The notes beneath the pieces are model-generated. The model was given only the letters and a program-made list of their open reading frames with translations. It did no database searches and had not been told where the DNA came from. A stretch of DNA of 64,000 nucleotides, from NCBI RefSeq assembly GCF_958979055.1, contig NC_084887.1, positions 30,295,544-30,359,543 on the forward strand, given 5' to 3'. Positions 1 through 12,284 of this stretch are shown in pieces. A program made the translations under genes and the position numbers. Each line of letters begins with the position of its first letter. Within the stretch, counting starts at the first letter, position 1. Origin of the DNA: Alnus glutinosa. Lineage: Eukaryota > Streptophyta > Magnoliopsida > Fagales > Betulaceae.

Positions 1-1117
1 GAGTCCATAATGTGCTTGACACGGCCAATGTGGGTCTCAACTATTAGATACATAGACATAGTCGTGGGTCACCTCTTTTATCTGTACGAACACGGATAAA
101 AGAGGTGTTGGAGGGCTTCAAAAGACAGATTGGGCCAACCTGATCATATTTATTCCGGACAGAAACGAGCCCATTAAGCAACAAAACGAGCCCATTAAGC
201 CACTTTTCTAATTATTTGAAATTCTTATACTCTTGCATGCATACGCGTCTTGATGTATTTTTGTGTGCTTGCTACAGCTTGTGTGTAGTTGATAATTAAT
301 AAAAGAAATGTTAAATATTAAACCTCCCCTCTCACTCCGTTTTATTAGACTGATGTAATAGTTTTGATCAATCTTTTTATTTATTTTTTTAATGAGGACG
401 GATCTAAAGGCTAATGGACTACCACGTCAACACAAAGAAATAAGAATAAGATGAAGGGGTAGCATTGCTCAATCATTAATGGCAAAGAAGCAAAACTAGT
501 ACGCCCAAACCCATTGCCATCTATCTATCCTTTGGTTTCCATCGACTAAATCAACCAAGTAATGCTATATCACTCCACTATCTCATCATTATATCACTAT
601 ACTGATAAGTTATTGTTAATTCATCTTTAAATCAGCTCTTATTAAGAGAAAAAAAAAAACTAATAATTAATTGATTGGCAATATTACATCAACAAAGTGA
701 ATTAGTGGTGTAGTATATAGTATTACTCAAATTAACATTTAGATCATAAACAAGAGATAGGGTTATATATAGAGGAACAAATTTGGTATTGCTAGATTTT
801 AGTCAATCCTAAGTTTGCAGCAGTCAACCTACATGATTAATTAGATAGTTTGGCATATTTTCTATATGCTCAACTTTATTACCAAGGCTATAGATATATG
901 CACTTATTTTATCTGAAGAGAAAATAGAATATTGAATTCCAATAGAAATTTTCTTATAGCAAATTACTCAGATCGAGGAGAAAAGGGCAAAAAGAACTAA
1001 AAGACCCAGGTAAAAAAGATGTTCTCACCTCTCAACCTTCAATTCACAGAACTAATTGAGAAGTAAAAACTATACTTTTTCCAGTGAAACATACTTCTTA
1101 CTCGGATCTTGATGAGG
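1..1117. other. Intergenic, AT-rich, no gene seen
   Basis: No convincing coding region. The stretch holds a hairpin near its start and the 3' flank of the minus-strand gene that ends at 1118. A short direct repeat (ACGAGCCCATTAAGC, twice between about 165 and 200) lies close to the hairpin. Confidence 0.6.
70..107. repeat. Inverted repeat (15-bp arms)
   Basis: The arm CACCTCTTTTATCTG is matched on the other side by CGGATAAAAGAGGTG with one mismatch and an 8-nt loop. It may be the end of a small MITE or an RNA hairpin. Nothing nearby decides between these. Confidence 0.6.
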
Positions 1118-1540
1118 TCAATCTGCAAGAAGGTTCCCTTGAGAATCATATACAATTTTACCTGAATAATCCAAAGGACGACAACGCTCTCCCAGCATGA
1201 TCCTCTTCCTCCAAACTGCTTCGTCACTATAATCATCATTATCTTCTTCTTCTTCTCCTTCTGCCTGCGCCTTCCTCCAAGAAATCATCTTTACCATTGA
1301 AAGAGCTCTGCTACTAATATTGCTGTTTATCTTTGAGACGAGCCTTTTCTCGTTCGACCGAAAGATTGTTTCCTCCTTTAGTCCCAGTGATTTCTTGACT
1401 TTGCTAGAAGAACAGAAAAATGTTATGATTGAAAACACGGAGAAAATCGCAATTAGGAGGAAGAAAATGGTGACGGCCGGTGTTGAAGAAGATGAAAGAT
1501 GATGCATGTACATGGGGAGGCTTGGTAGAAGCCTCGCCAT
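1118..1540 (-). CDS. Small membrane-anchored plant protein with conserved GERCRPLDYSG tail
   Basis: The chosen start gives 140 residues (MARLLPSLPMYM...). The open frame runs upstream to 1633 (171 residues), but the extra part is serine/leucine-rich and less gene-like. One strong hydrophobic helix lies at about residues 21-43 (TPAVTIFFLLIAIFSVF). A basic stretch follows, then an acidic run (EGEEEEDNDD), then a C-terminal block reading LGERCRPLDYSGKIVYD and ending GNLLAD. Short plant proteins with one membrane helix and this kind of tail occur widely and have no assigned function that I know. Topology is inferred: N-terminal anchor, charged cytosolic tail. The frame is intact and has no visible intron. 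No operon-like context is expected; the nearest neighbour is a dead transposase gene. Confidence 0.7.
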   Translation of the reverse strand: MARLLPSLPMYMHHLSSSSTPAVTIFFLLIAIFSVFSIITFFCSSSKVKKSLGLKEETIFRSNEKRLVSKINSNISSRALSMVKMISWRKAQAEGEEEEDNDDYSDEAVWRKRIMLGERCRPLDYSGKIVYDSQGNLLAD

Positions 1541-1785
1541 GATCACAATAAGAGAATTGAGCAAACAAAGATACGGACTCAGAGATAGAGAAGCCAGTGA
1601 ACCAAATACTGAAGTCTTATAGGACTGGGTCAAATGCCAAGTGGGGAGTCACCGTGTTTTACAGGTTACGTAGAATTGACTGGTTGACTTTGAGTCGTCT
1701 TTAAACTTTTTTGAGTCATTAATATCTTTTTCTTTTTCTTTTTTTTTTCTTTTTAAAGTAAGTTGGTCATTATTATTACTTAGCC

Positions 1786-1855
1786 AAAATTTCATTAGAA
1801 ATTAGAAATTAAAACAAAACAAAATTTCATTAGAAATTAGAAATTAAAACAAAAC
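1786..1855. repeat. Two tandem copies of a 35-bp AT-rich unit
   Basis: The unit AAAATTTCATTAGAAATTAG, extended by an AAATTAAAACAAAAC tail, occurs twice without a gap and is followed by a partial third start. Confidence 0.8.
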
Positions 1856-3322
1856 AAATTTTCATTAGCCCATTTATATATATTTCCTATCTTTTGTTTT
1901 TTCTTGAGTTAAAAGCATTAAGAAAAAACCCAAACCAAAAACATTTTTCAAAATATAAAGACTGATTTTATCTTTACATTTTTTTAAAATAAAAACAAAA
2001 AATACGCACAAGAACATATTAACAATATACCCAAGTAGACAAGTTAAGGGGGGAATCTGAAAGCTCTCTTAGGGTTTTAAGGGGATGTTTGGGTGTGCGA
2101 TTTTTTATTTTTTTTATTCATTTTAACTTTTTTCAAAATTATGGATACCTATATAAAAATAAAAAAGAAAAAAAAGAAAAAGTAGAGATATTACATTTAA
2201 AATGATGATTGGGTGATAGTTCTGCCCACCTCCTCCTCCCATCTCTTACTCCTCTTTCTTTTCTCATCATATTTTCCTTCTCTTTCCATTTTTTTTTTTC
2301 TCTAGGTTTCTCTACCTCTTATGAGGCTTTATCCAATCTCCTTTAGAAATCGCAACCTCAACCCCTTTACCGACGCTCTACCACTTCACTTGAGCCATCG
2401 GGACTCTTCTCTCGTTTGGATTTGTCATGGGTCTTAGTTTTTGGATTCTTTGATGCTCGAACTACCCCGCTCCGACAATCCTACCAACCAACGCGCCTCT
2501 CCACCGTCGTCTCTAGTCTCCTCACACCCTATCGCCACCTCTCACTAAACTTGCTTGATCTCATGCCCATCCATGTGCCCACCTCCTCCGCTTCTGGTGT
2601 TGCTTTTTTTGAGTTTGGAGTTTTTTTGTTGTTAATTATTATGTTTAGCTATTTTGTGTTGTTGTTTTTGGCTTAACCCAAACAGGTTGGGCTAGCTTCG
2701 GACTCTTTGTATGTGAATGAGATCCCATGTTTGTTGTTCCTTTTCTTAATCTACTCAATTTCCGTGGAAACTAGTCTAGATCTGAGTCTTTAGGAATTCT
2801 CTTACTCCCAATGATTTTACTCATCATAGCGTGCCGCGACTTTCGTTAGTTCATGGGGGGAAAAGGTAATTACCCCTAAAAAAAATTAAAAGTAAAACAT
2901 CCATGATATATTGATATCTAATGGGCCAGCTTAATGAATGATGCGTTAGTGAATGGTTGATGCCTTGATGGTTGAATGAATCAATAGTGAGTGATGAATT
3001 GCAATTTACAATTACTTAGGGTACTTAGTAAATTAACATGTGTACAATATACATGAGCAGAACAGATTTTATACATGCCAAGTGGGTGGGGACTGTGTGG
3101 TGTGGGGAGAGGGTCATGGTCAATTGTCAAAGGTGAGGGTAATATTTAATAAATTTGGCAAAGTGCCAAGTGGAGTTTGCACTTTGCAAGAGTCAAAGAT
3201 CTTTCATCTTTATTACTTAATAAATTGTAATTTTTATTTTTGTTCAAACTTCTATACTCGAATTCAATTTATTTATTTATTCTTTTGACATCAATGTGAT
3301 TATAAATAATTTTATTGACTAT

Positions 3323-3326
<4 letters not shown>

Positions 3327-3354
<28 letters not shown>
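3327..3354. repeat. (CT)n microsatellite
   Basis: An uninterrupted CT dinucleotide run in intergenic DNA, followed by a T/A homopolymer. Confidence 0.85.
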
Positions 3355-3360
<6 letters not shown>

Positions 3361-3662
3361 AAAAAAACATTGTCATTTTTTTTTTAATAATGTTTTCTTT
3401 ATACTTTGGGATTGGGCCAAGTGACAACAACTTTCACTAGAATTTTTGCCACTATCAGGTACGTTATTTGTTATTGTTTGTTCTTTTTATTAAGACATTG
3501 TTTGTTAATTTGTTAAATTAATAGCTATTGGAATATGCTAATAATTTTATTAGAATATCATTAGAGTATGTGTCATTAGGCCATTAGTTGTTTAGTGTGA
3601 AAAGTCTTAACACTAATAGATAAATAAATTTTTCAGGTTCCCGAAAACTCTTAGATTACAAC

Positions 3663-5586
3663 ATGAGTAAGTAAAAAATAATTGATGCATTTTTTAAGAA
3701 AAAATATGCTAATTCAAATTTTAAAATGTCTTCCTCAACATCTAATCATCAAACATCATATCTTGAGCAAGTTGCTTCTAAGATGCCAAGAATTGAATCT
3801 CAAAAAGTTGAGTTAGTTAACATTTCTACTCTACAACATGATCCAGTGTTACATCCTCAAAAGTGGGAATATCCTGTTAGTCAAGAAGATGAAATTAGAC
3901 ATGCTTATCTTAAAGACGGTCCATATAGATTCATTCCTCCTAATAGTTTTGGATATCCGTTTTTAGGAAAAGAAAAAAATCATCGGAGATTTCAATCATC
4001 TTGGTATAAAATGTTTCATTGGTTAGAATACTCTCCTACAAAAGATGTTGCTTATTGTTTACCCTGTTATTTATTTTGTGAAAAGCCAACAAGACGGTTT
4101 GGAGCAAATGCATTTACTATTGAAGGATTTCGTAATTGGAAGAAGGTTAATGATGATATGAATTGTGCTTTTTTAGTCCATATGGGAAATGGGCCATGTT
4201 TGCCTCATAATAATGCTGTTAAGTATTGTGACACTATGAAGAACCAAACCAATCTCAACATATTGATATGGTGATAGATAAGCAAACTTCAGAAGAAAAA
4301 TTGAATAATCGATTGCGATTGAAGGCTTCAATCGAGTTTATTCGGTATTTAATATCTCTCAATGATGTGCTCTTAGAGATCATGATGAAGGTCCCGATTC
4401 ACAAAGTCGTAGCAATTTTCTTGAGTTGATAAAACTTATCTCCATTTACAACGAGGATGTTGCTAAGGTTGTTTTAGAAAATGCTCTACAAAATGCTAAA
4501 TATACTTCACATTATGTCCAAAAAAAGATTCTACATGTCTTGACAAAGAGGGTACGAGATGCGATTCGTGAAGAAATTGGTGATTCAAAATTTTGCATTA
4601 TTGTTGATGAGGCACAAGATGAGTCTAAGAGAGAACAAATGGCTATTGTTTTGAGATTTGTTGACAAATATGGATTTATATAAGAACGCTTCTTTGATAT
4701 TGTCCATGTTAAAGATACATCGGCATTGACTTTAAAAAATAAAATATCTGATGTTCTTTCTCAATATTGTCTTGATATTCAAAGTATTTGTGGACAAGGG
4801 TATGATGGTGCTAGCAATATGCGAGGTGAATGGAAATGATTGCCAGCATTATTTCTTAGTGATTGTCCTTGTGCATGCTATGTTCATTGTTTTGCTCATC
4901 GATTACAATTAGCATTAGTTGTTGCGTCTCAAGAGGTAGTTTCTGTTCATAAGTTCTTCTCAAATTTGAATTTCATTATCAATGTGGTTAGTGCTTCATG
5001 TAAACGTCATGATGATCTACAAGCAGCTCGAATAGCAGAAATCGCACATTTGATAGCTGTTGATGAACTTGAAACTGAAAAATGAGCTAACCAAATTGGC
5101 ACTTTGAAATAAGCTGGTGATTCTCGATGGGGTTCTCATTTTCATTCTATTTGTAGCCTAATAAGGATGTTTGGTTCTACTTATTCAGCGCTTGAAAATA
5201 TTATCAAAGGAGGGTCTACTTACTCTCAACGTGGAGATGCTAATGCTATTTATAAAATGATTACATCCTTCAAATTAATATTCATTTTATATTTGATGAT
5301 GGAAATCATAGGTACTACCAATCATCTTTGTCAACATTTGCAGCAAAAATCTCAAGACATCTTGAATGCTATGCAGTTAGTTTCTAGTATAAAAACATTC
5401 CTCCAAAAATTGAGAAATGAAGATTAAGATAATTTGCTTGATAAAGTAGTTTCTTTCTCCAAGAAATTTGAAACTGACATTCCATATTTGAGTGCTCGTT
5501 ATGTTGAAGGTCGAGGTTGTCATCAACGAGATCACATCACGGTGGAGCATTATCATTTTGACATATTCAATGCTGCTATAGACTTT
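3663..5586 (+). pseudogene. Decayed hAT-type transposase (zf-TTF / DUF4371, ZMYM1-like)
   Basis: The expected start is ATG at 3663, but a TAA follows at codon 4. The frame then reads KIIDAFFKKK and an N-terminal TTF-type zinc-finger region (about 3870-4240: SSWYKMFHWLEYS, VAYCLPCYLFCEK). A frameshift lies near 4240-4300. The DUF4371 transposase core follows in pieces: SKFCIIVDEAQDESKREQM (about 4585-4640), ICGQGYDGASNMRGEWK, CYVHCFAHRLQLALVVASQ and AGDSRWGSHFHSICSL. Stops break the core near 4681, 4837, 5083, 5110 and 5425. The C-terminal dimerisation region is missing because a copia LTR starts at 5587, in the middle of the expected frame (after FNAAIDF). The proteins of this family act as nuclear cut-and-paste transposases or domesticated relatives. 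This copy cannot encode one. Confidence 0.85.
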
Positions 5587-6697
5587 TGAAAATAATTTAT
5601 TGACTTCTAATTTAAACCAAATGTGTGTGTTTGTGTGCAAACAAATATCTTAAATGCTGAATTTAAATAAAGCAAGATATTTATTACGAAGTGGAAACTC
5701 TATGAAGAGAAAAAAAACCATTCTAGGGCAGCCAAACCCAGGAAATCCACTATCCAAAAACAAAGTTAGTTACAAAACACTTGTACTCACATAACCCTAT
5801 GCAGTAGTCATACCTTTAACTCTGACGTGTAGCCCAACAAGAACGCTTCCCAACCAGATCTTCCACCTGAAGGGGTTTTTTATGGATTCCTTTACCCTAG
5901 GGCCGACCCCTAAGATAGACTTCACACGAACAACTTAGCACACACTGGCAACGGCTAAAGAGCTAGCGGATCTTTGATTCTCCCTAAATATCATCTCAAA
6001 GCACTATGGAATTCACCACCGAATTCTGCACAAAATACTAGCCTATAGCCCCTTATTTATAGGTTTCAAGAGACCTAAAAAACTGCTGGATTCGGACTCT
6101 GGCTGGCGAGCGTCTAGACGGATGTTAGTCACGTCCGGACGGTTTTCTACGATATCCTTTCAGAACCAGCGTAATTCTATCTTTATCAGGTTCACGTTCG
6201 GACGGTTAGACCCCAGCGTTCGGACGGTCTTCGCTAAAATCCTTTCTGCGTTCGAACGGAACTTTGGAATATTCTGAACTACTGGACATCGTCTGAGCGT
6301 GTTGCCACGTCATCCGGACGGCTTGCAGAGACTTCCCAAACAGTGTCGACTTCTGAAAACAAACTCATTGTTGAATACTGATTGACCTAGCGTCCGGACG
6401 GTGTTGCTCTGACGTCCGGACGTCTTCAATGTTTATCTGTGAGACACTGCGGGGCGTCCGAACGCCTTCAAATGGCCCGTCTGAACGATTGCACAGGAAC
6501 CGATTGATTTGCCCTGGAATTTGCAAGGACTCTTCATGAATATCTTCAAAATACTTGTGATCAGTCACATGCTTTGATTTGAACATTTTCTGAATACATG
6601 AAGATTCTGAATTTGAGAACCGATCATCCTGTTAAATCGCAATCATTACATAAAATGTTTTTGTCAACCAGAATGTTGCCAATATAAAATACTAACA
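5587..6697 (-). mobile_element. Copia-like LTR (3' LTR, minus orientation)
   Basis: Read on the minus strand, the LTR begins TGTTAG right after a polypurine tract (AGGGAGTT at 6698-6705) and ends ...TTCA at 5587, giving TG...CA ends and about 1.1 kb. A minus-strand TATA box (CTATAAATA) lies near 6056-6064. The central part (about 6110-6490) has many variants of a CGTCCGGACG palindrome. The left end interrupts the hAT pseudogene frame, so this element inserted into it. No second LTR is seen in the window, so the element is truncated. The LTR assignment rests on the ends, the tract and the adjoining gag-like frame. Confidence 0.65.
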
Positions 6698-7667
6698 AAC
6701 TCCCTATTTAGCCATTCTGGGACAAAAAACACTTGACCGGTTTAGAAATACATTACCGATCCAAAACAAAAATACTCTCCATTTTTGTCACAAAAGGACA
6801 AAGGGTAAACAGAGTATAAAGAAAACCACAATTACCAAAATTCAAAACAACAAGAATAATAGTAAAGTGTTTCAATAAAAACTCAAATCAACATAAGAGG
6901 AAACCTAAAGACCTTAAGATATCACATATTCTAAATTTGAGCCACTTCGGCTTTTTGCTCTTAAAGCTGGGAAACCATAGACTGAAAAGTTTCAGTCACT
7001 TGAGTCTTCTTGCCCGAAATTGATCATCCGCAGAAAGAAATCCTCTAGACAAGTGGTCTGCAAGATGATAAAGAAGATTCACTCCTGAATCTCTAGCTTG
7101 TGCAGATCTAGAGGAAAAGGTTACGGAAGACTCTATATGAGCAGGAGGAATTAACTCATCTAAAATTTAAGATCTCTGGAACATATGATTTCAATATTGA
7201 TCTATTTTTCAAAGAGCCCTCTATCTGACACTATGCTGGAAGCCACTGGACAACATATTCTTGAAAATATTTAAACAGAAATTTGGTATGCACTAGGATT
7301 TATGAACCAAAATCCTAAGCATGGTAAGACTGCACCTATACTAGGTAAGTCTACTCCCTCTCAAGAGGTGAATGATCTCATCCTTTCTGACCCAACCCTG
7401 GTGTACCCGTTGTAGATGTGATCGGGTATTGCTCATACTGTCCATTCTCCTCAGCATCCCTTGTAACAAGCTCAGCAACCTTTCATAGGCATGGTTGCTA
7501 TCGGGCTTTTGCGGCTTTTTCTTGTAGTGCCTTGATGTGTTCTTCGGAATAGACCGATGTTGTTGCCGCTGATGCCATGGAACCTTATGTCCTGCCGAAG
7601 GTAGAGTACCTGATGTGGTCTTAGTAGGCAACTTCCTATGTGCCTTCTTCTTCTGAGCTTTAGACAC
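6698..7667 (-). mobile_element. Internal region of the truncated copia-like element
   Basis: This lies next to the LTR and contains a minus-strand frame (7341-7667, 108 residues). The frame is basic, rich in K/R/H/Q, and ends RVHQGWVRKDEIIHLLRGS. A linker ending in a WVRK-type motif is what I associate with the gag-to-protease boundary of some plant copia proteins. That match is from memory and moderate. The rest of the polyprotein is absent, so the element has a large internal deletion or is non-autonomous. Confidence 0.45.
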
Positions 7668-7952
7668 TTTGTATTTTGTATTTTTCTTCCCCCCCTCCCC
7701 CCTACTCTTCCTTTTTTTTTAGTGCCTACATGTTAACTGATATATCAGTTTGACATATATTTATAAAGTTTGATAGATATATTTTTTGTGATACATATAT
7801 TTATGTTATAATTTATATTTTGAATTGTAATTACCATACTTTTATATATTATAATAAAAATATAATATATATATAAAAAATTATTTATTATTATATTTTA
7901 TTATTTTAATTTCACTCCTACTAAAACAAATTATCGGCTTCCCCACTTACCT
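7668..7952. other. AT-rich intergenic, no gene seen
   Basis: The stretch holds a CT/CCCC-rich patch near 7687-7720 and then almost pure A/T sequence. It precedes the left edge of duplicated segment copy A. Confidence 0.5.
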
Positions 7953-8445
7953 CAATGTACACAAAAGAGGTGTACTTTCGGGCATAATAATGGATTCCGT
8001 CCGATCATGATTTTTAATTATAATTATAATTTTTTTAAATGACTAAAAGGATAAAATTTTGTTCTAAAAGGCATGCAATTCCCTATCTAGTATGTTTCTG
8101 ACAAAGGTGTTCTTTATTCTAGCCCTTCTAGGCGTCCCCATTGCTTGCTTTGAATATGATCAAGAAAGAAATTCGAGAGGCTTCTAATCAAAGACAAAAA
8201 AAATTTCCCGGGGGGCGGGGCCCAAACTTTGCGTGCTCTTATTGTCCACATTATGGTCCACGTACGTACGTACCTAAGGCCCAAACAACTACGTGTTAGC
8301 TAGGATCCCATTAATGATACATGTTAGAATTAAATTGGTGATGGTACTCATTCGCTAGCATAAACTTAATTGGGGAATTGATGCCCCATTAATCCAAAAA
8401 GAGAAGAATATGGACTGTTCATGATAAAAAGTAGAAAAAAGATAT
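7953..8445. repeat. Segmental duplication, copy A (left part)
   Basis: It matches 16733-17220 closely: GATTCCGTCCGATCATGAT, AAAAGGCATGCAATTCCCTA and GGCCCAAACAACTACGTGTT all occur in both copies in the same order. Copy A continues at 13127 after an insertion. The unit is the 3' flank of the 78-residue gene copies, since those genes lie on the minus strand. No gene is seen within it. Confidence 0.85.
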
Positions 8446-10499
8446 ATATAAGCTACACTAGCTAGTAAACACTAGTCCAGTGTAACGCCCTATTTTTACA
8501 AAAAGCGTAAGTGAAAATTTTGATTTTCACGTGACATTACGACATTATCAGAGTTATAAATATTGGCAGCGGAATATTTTTTTTTTTCTTAACAATAACA
8601 TATTAGAACTGACTGAATTACCTCAATATATAAAAATATTAACCAATTGTTCTGATATAATAAATACATTCAAAATAATAACATATGTGCCACTAAATAA
8701 TATTTAAACATTGTCTTCAACTAATACACCTTAACATATAAAAATAATTACATATCAACTTAAAAGTCTTTAACCACACTATAATAATATTATCATAATA
8801 TTCCTAGTAGTTCCGTTCTTCAATCCATCCTGCAAAAACTCGCATGAGATGGCAGTTACTACCACAATCTCATGCTGTAGTCAAGTGAGTCAACGATCCT
8901 TGACCACATAATGAAATACTGAATCATTTAAAAGTACACTATACAATTATATAATGACAGTTATATGTATGCACAATTTCAATATTCATTTATTCCTCGG
9001 GATTTAAACTGTAGGACTTATTATTGATTAATGCCATAGGGTCTAAGCCTTGGTCTTATTATTATTAGTGAATTACTGATCAGTGCTTGTGGAGTCTCAC
9101 CATCTTACGTCTTATTAAAACCTATGGTCTGAATCAATACTGGCTCAGGACTATTCCCCTTGGTCTTTGCCTTAGGACTATACCTCTTGGTCTTTGCCTT
9201 GGGACATTAACCCTCAGTTTGTCTGATTGATTGATGCATTAGGACTTTCACCCGCAGTCTTCGCCTTAAGACTTTACCCCTTGGTCTTTGCCTTGGGTTG
9301 CTAACCTTCGGTCTTTTCTTGTTAACAAGTCATATGTTCTCATGATAAAATATGCAATGACAGTTTATCAATATAATCATTAATCATGTCAATAATATAC
9401 TCAATAAAATAGGCATGGTTCCAAACAAAACATGTTACACACAACTCGTATACAATTAAATAAATTAGACTTTAACATATAATCAAAAACCACCACACAT
9501 ATCATCTTCGGTGAGTAAGAAATACTCACTGCAGTGACATATACATTATTCCAAACAAACATGTTAAATACCAAACAACTCGCATACAATTAAATAAAAC
9601 AGACGTTACAATATCATCAAAGACCACCAACACGTATCATCCTCAGTGAGTAAGTAATACTCACCGTTATTTCCAGCTTCCAAAAAGGTTCACAGATAAT
9701 TGTTCACTGCAATATATATTTAATGCAAATAATAGTGAATTAGTACAACCTACTAATAAACTCATCTTAACTTTATTTTCATTTTTAACCTTTAAATCTT
9801 AACATAATCTTTAACATCATTTAGACATAATAACGGCATATAAAATGGTTTAATTATAATGACACATATTTTATGTGGGCATTATAACAGCCTTATTATT
9901 AAATAACTAAAATACCCTTTTACTAAAAATGATCATTTTCGTTTTTAAACCATAGTAATATAATATATCATAATAAACATAACTATTAATATAACTAATT
10001 GTTATATTTATAAGATAATCTAATTTTATTCTTTTATTAAATTGAGCAGATTAACGACATTAATAATGCCTAATAATATTTAAAAGCATTTAGGCAGCGC
10101 AATGATGTTTTTTATAAAATAGTAACTTTTATTCAAGCATCATAATTACGTGTTTTATATATCATTCATACCACTTAAAAAAAGTCAGGTTTAAACACAA
10201 CATAAAACACATTTATAATTTATAATAATAAAATATATAAAATTCATAAAACTAAAACTTATAAATTAAAAATTTACATAAAATAAATCAAAGCCCTCAC
10301 CAAATATCCCATTACTTTTGTCTTTTTCCTCTTTTCTATTTTTCCTTTTTGGTTTTTCTGGAGAGAGTTGTTGCTTTTGTCATTTTCTTTTCTTCTTTTC
10401 CTTTTCTTTTTTGTACCCACCAAACGCAAACACTTTTTCATTTTCTTTTCTTTCTTTTATCATTTTGTCTCTTTCTTTCTTACCTCCTACTTTTCTTTT

Positions 10500-10501
<2 letters not shown>

Positions 10502-10554
<53 letters not shown>

Positions 10555-11600
10555 GATAGCATGTGCTACCATATATTACTGAAACGCCCCAAGGGCGGGT
10601 ACAAGGCTAGAGGTACAAGACCCCCCTAAACCTTAAGTCAGAAACAAGTCTGACTTGAAACAGATGCCTAAGTACAATCCACAAATATTACAAGGGCACC
10701 AAATAAACTGGCCTAGTCTACCCCAGACACCAAATAAGTCCATGAACATTTGTGCATTACAAATAGACAAACTGTGATCCACAGTAGACACAAAGGAATG
10801 TACAATGAAAAACAGAGAAAACCCAAAGCAGCTGCCGGCAGTGAGACAGTGGCGGATTTCGCCGGAGACGGCGGCGCGTGGAGGACACGCGCCGTCACCG
10901 GTACCACCCAGCAGAGGATCGACCATCGTAGACCCCATCCATCACCGTGCACGGCCAGAAAAGGCGGAGCGTAGCCGACACGCGCGCCGAAGAGCAGCAA
11001 GCTCTCTGGCGCGTGCCGGCCACGCGCCGAGAACCGATTACCGACGTGGCCTGAGCTTCCGGCGGCTGGAGCGGACGACGACGGTGAACACGGCTGGGGG
11101 GCGCGTGTCTTGGAATAATAGCCGGAGGTGTGCAGATCTGGCTCCAAAGTTGAAGAAGAAAATTTGAATAAAACCGGCCAGAACCTCCGTTAAAAACACA
11201 AAACCCGCCGCACTCCCAAGCTAGAACACCTCCATTTGGGCCTTCCTGCAAAGAACAAAAGAAAGAGACAAGAAAACACAGAAAAAACCACCATAGCCTA
11301 ACAAGGCTAGGGGACAACAGCTCCACAGCCCTAATGGCTGAGAGAAAGCTAGCCTCCACTGAGAAAAGCTCAGGAGGAAACAAAACCTTAGTCCAAGAGG
11401 ACCAAGGGACAAAAACAAAACCTGGGGGAAGGAGGGAGGCCTCCCTCCCCCAGCAACGACGAGCTCTCTCTCTGTTGTCTGCAAGAAAAGAGACAGAGAG
11501 AAAGGAGAGGAAGGCTTCTTTTCCTTTTTTTTCTTCTTCTTCCCTGCAGGTGAACTGAAACGAAGACAGTGAAGAGAGGGGAAGAGAAAGAGAGAGAGAG
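10502..11600 (-). mobile_element. GC-rich poly(A) retroposon, copy 1
   Basis: A 47-nt T run (about 10503-10549) is the poly(A) tail of a minus-strand retroposon. The body is GC-rich, unlike its surroundings. It carries hairpins of the form GGCGCGTG-N5-CACGCGCC (10873-10893 and 11008-11028). Copies 2 (25113-25930) and 3 (26390-28998) share the hairpins, the pre-tail wording (CAGTAAT...CTTGTT before the A-run in copies 1 and 2) and a GAGGGAGGC-type 5' block. Long open frames here (for example 10895-11884 minus) are GC and CT/GA composition effects with no recognised domain. The 5' limit is uncertain, between about 11600 and 11880. Confidence 0.6.
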
Positions 11601-11855
11601 AAATTATCTTTGTTGCTGAACCCAAACCAAAAGAGAGACAATAATTGAGAAAAGTTGCAGGGAGAGAATGAGAGAGATTGAGCGTGAGCAATCAGAGGAG
11701 GATGGGTTCCTTTTATAAGGTTTTGGACAGCCCAGATTAACCCAAAACAATCTGATCTAAGGGTTGAGAAACAACTTGGGGAGCAAGTTTGAAGATTAGA
11801 TATTTGCTTTGATATATAAGACAAATCAAAGAAAAGGGGAGAGAAGGAGCCGTGA

Positions 11856-11878
11856 GGGGGGGGGGGGGGGGGGGGGGG
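11856..11878. repeat. Poly(G) run of about 23 bases
   Basis: An uninterrupted G homopolymer near the 5' side of retroposon copy 1. Its length may be an assembly or sequencing estimate. Confidence 0.8.
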
Positions 11879-12284
11879 CTGCACATGGGCTGTGGGTCTT
11901 CTTCACGTGGGCTGGGCTTTTAATAAATAGAAATGGGCTGGACTGTTACGTAGGAATAAATAAAATGGGTCTATAAATTATTAATGCTAATTTTCGTCCA
12001 AATCAGGGTACCATTTTCGGATACTAAACGAAGTCCAAAAATTATGAAATTCGGAGAGTAGCTAGAGGACTTCGAGACGAGCGTTCTGGCTTTTGAATCG
12101 ACCAAAACGGACTTCGTTTGATCCTATTTTCGTTATTCTAAAATTTAAAGTCCGTTTGAACTTTTATTAAATTATAAACACTTTTTAATAAATAAATATT
12201 TATATTTATTCATTTGCCTTATTATTAGGTCTTAAATTCAATTTTAAGATATTTATTTTATATCTTAAAATCTGGAGCGTTATA

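Larger units (their letters stand above)
1634..3662. other. Intergenic, low-complexity rich, no gene seen
   Basis: The short frames at 2416-2676 and 3040-3288 have no recognisable protein features. The region holds T-rich runs, a 35-bp tandem repeat (1786-1855) and a CT microsatellite (about 3327-3354), and then leads into the hAT pseudogene. Confidence 0.55.
8481..12284. mobile_element. Long LTR-like element A, TGTAACGCCC termini, probably a solo LTR
   Basis: It starts TGTAACGCCC and ends GGAGCGTTATA. The flanks TCCAG (8476-8480) and TCCAT (12285-12289) give a 4/5 match for a 5-bp TSD. Its termini match those of element B (38619-41276) in inverted orientation: GCGTAAGTGAAAATTTT near 8507 pairs with the right end of B, and AAGATTTTAAGA-type sequence at the right end pairs with the left end of B. 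There is no coding region of its own. The middle holds short repeats of the CTTGGTCTTTGCCTTGGGAC type (about 9040-9310) and a duplicated block of about 120 bp around 9413-9665. A GC-rich retroposon (10502 to about 11600) sits inside it. Long gypsy-type solo LTRs have ends like these; the superfamily is inferred. Confidence 0.6.

Noticed and set aside
10895..11884. 329-residue minus-strand frame
   Set aside because: It spans a poly(C/G) run, GA-rich DNA and retroposon copy 1, with overlapping long frames on both strands. Composition explains it; no known domain.
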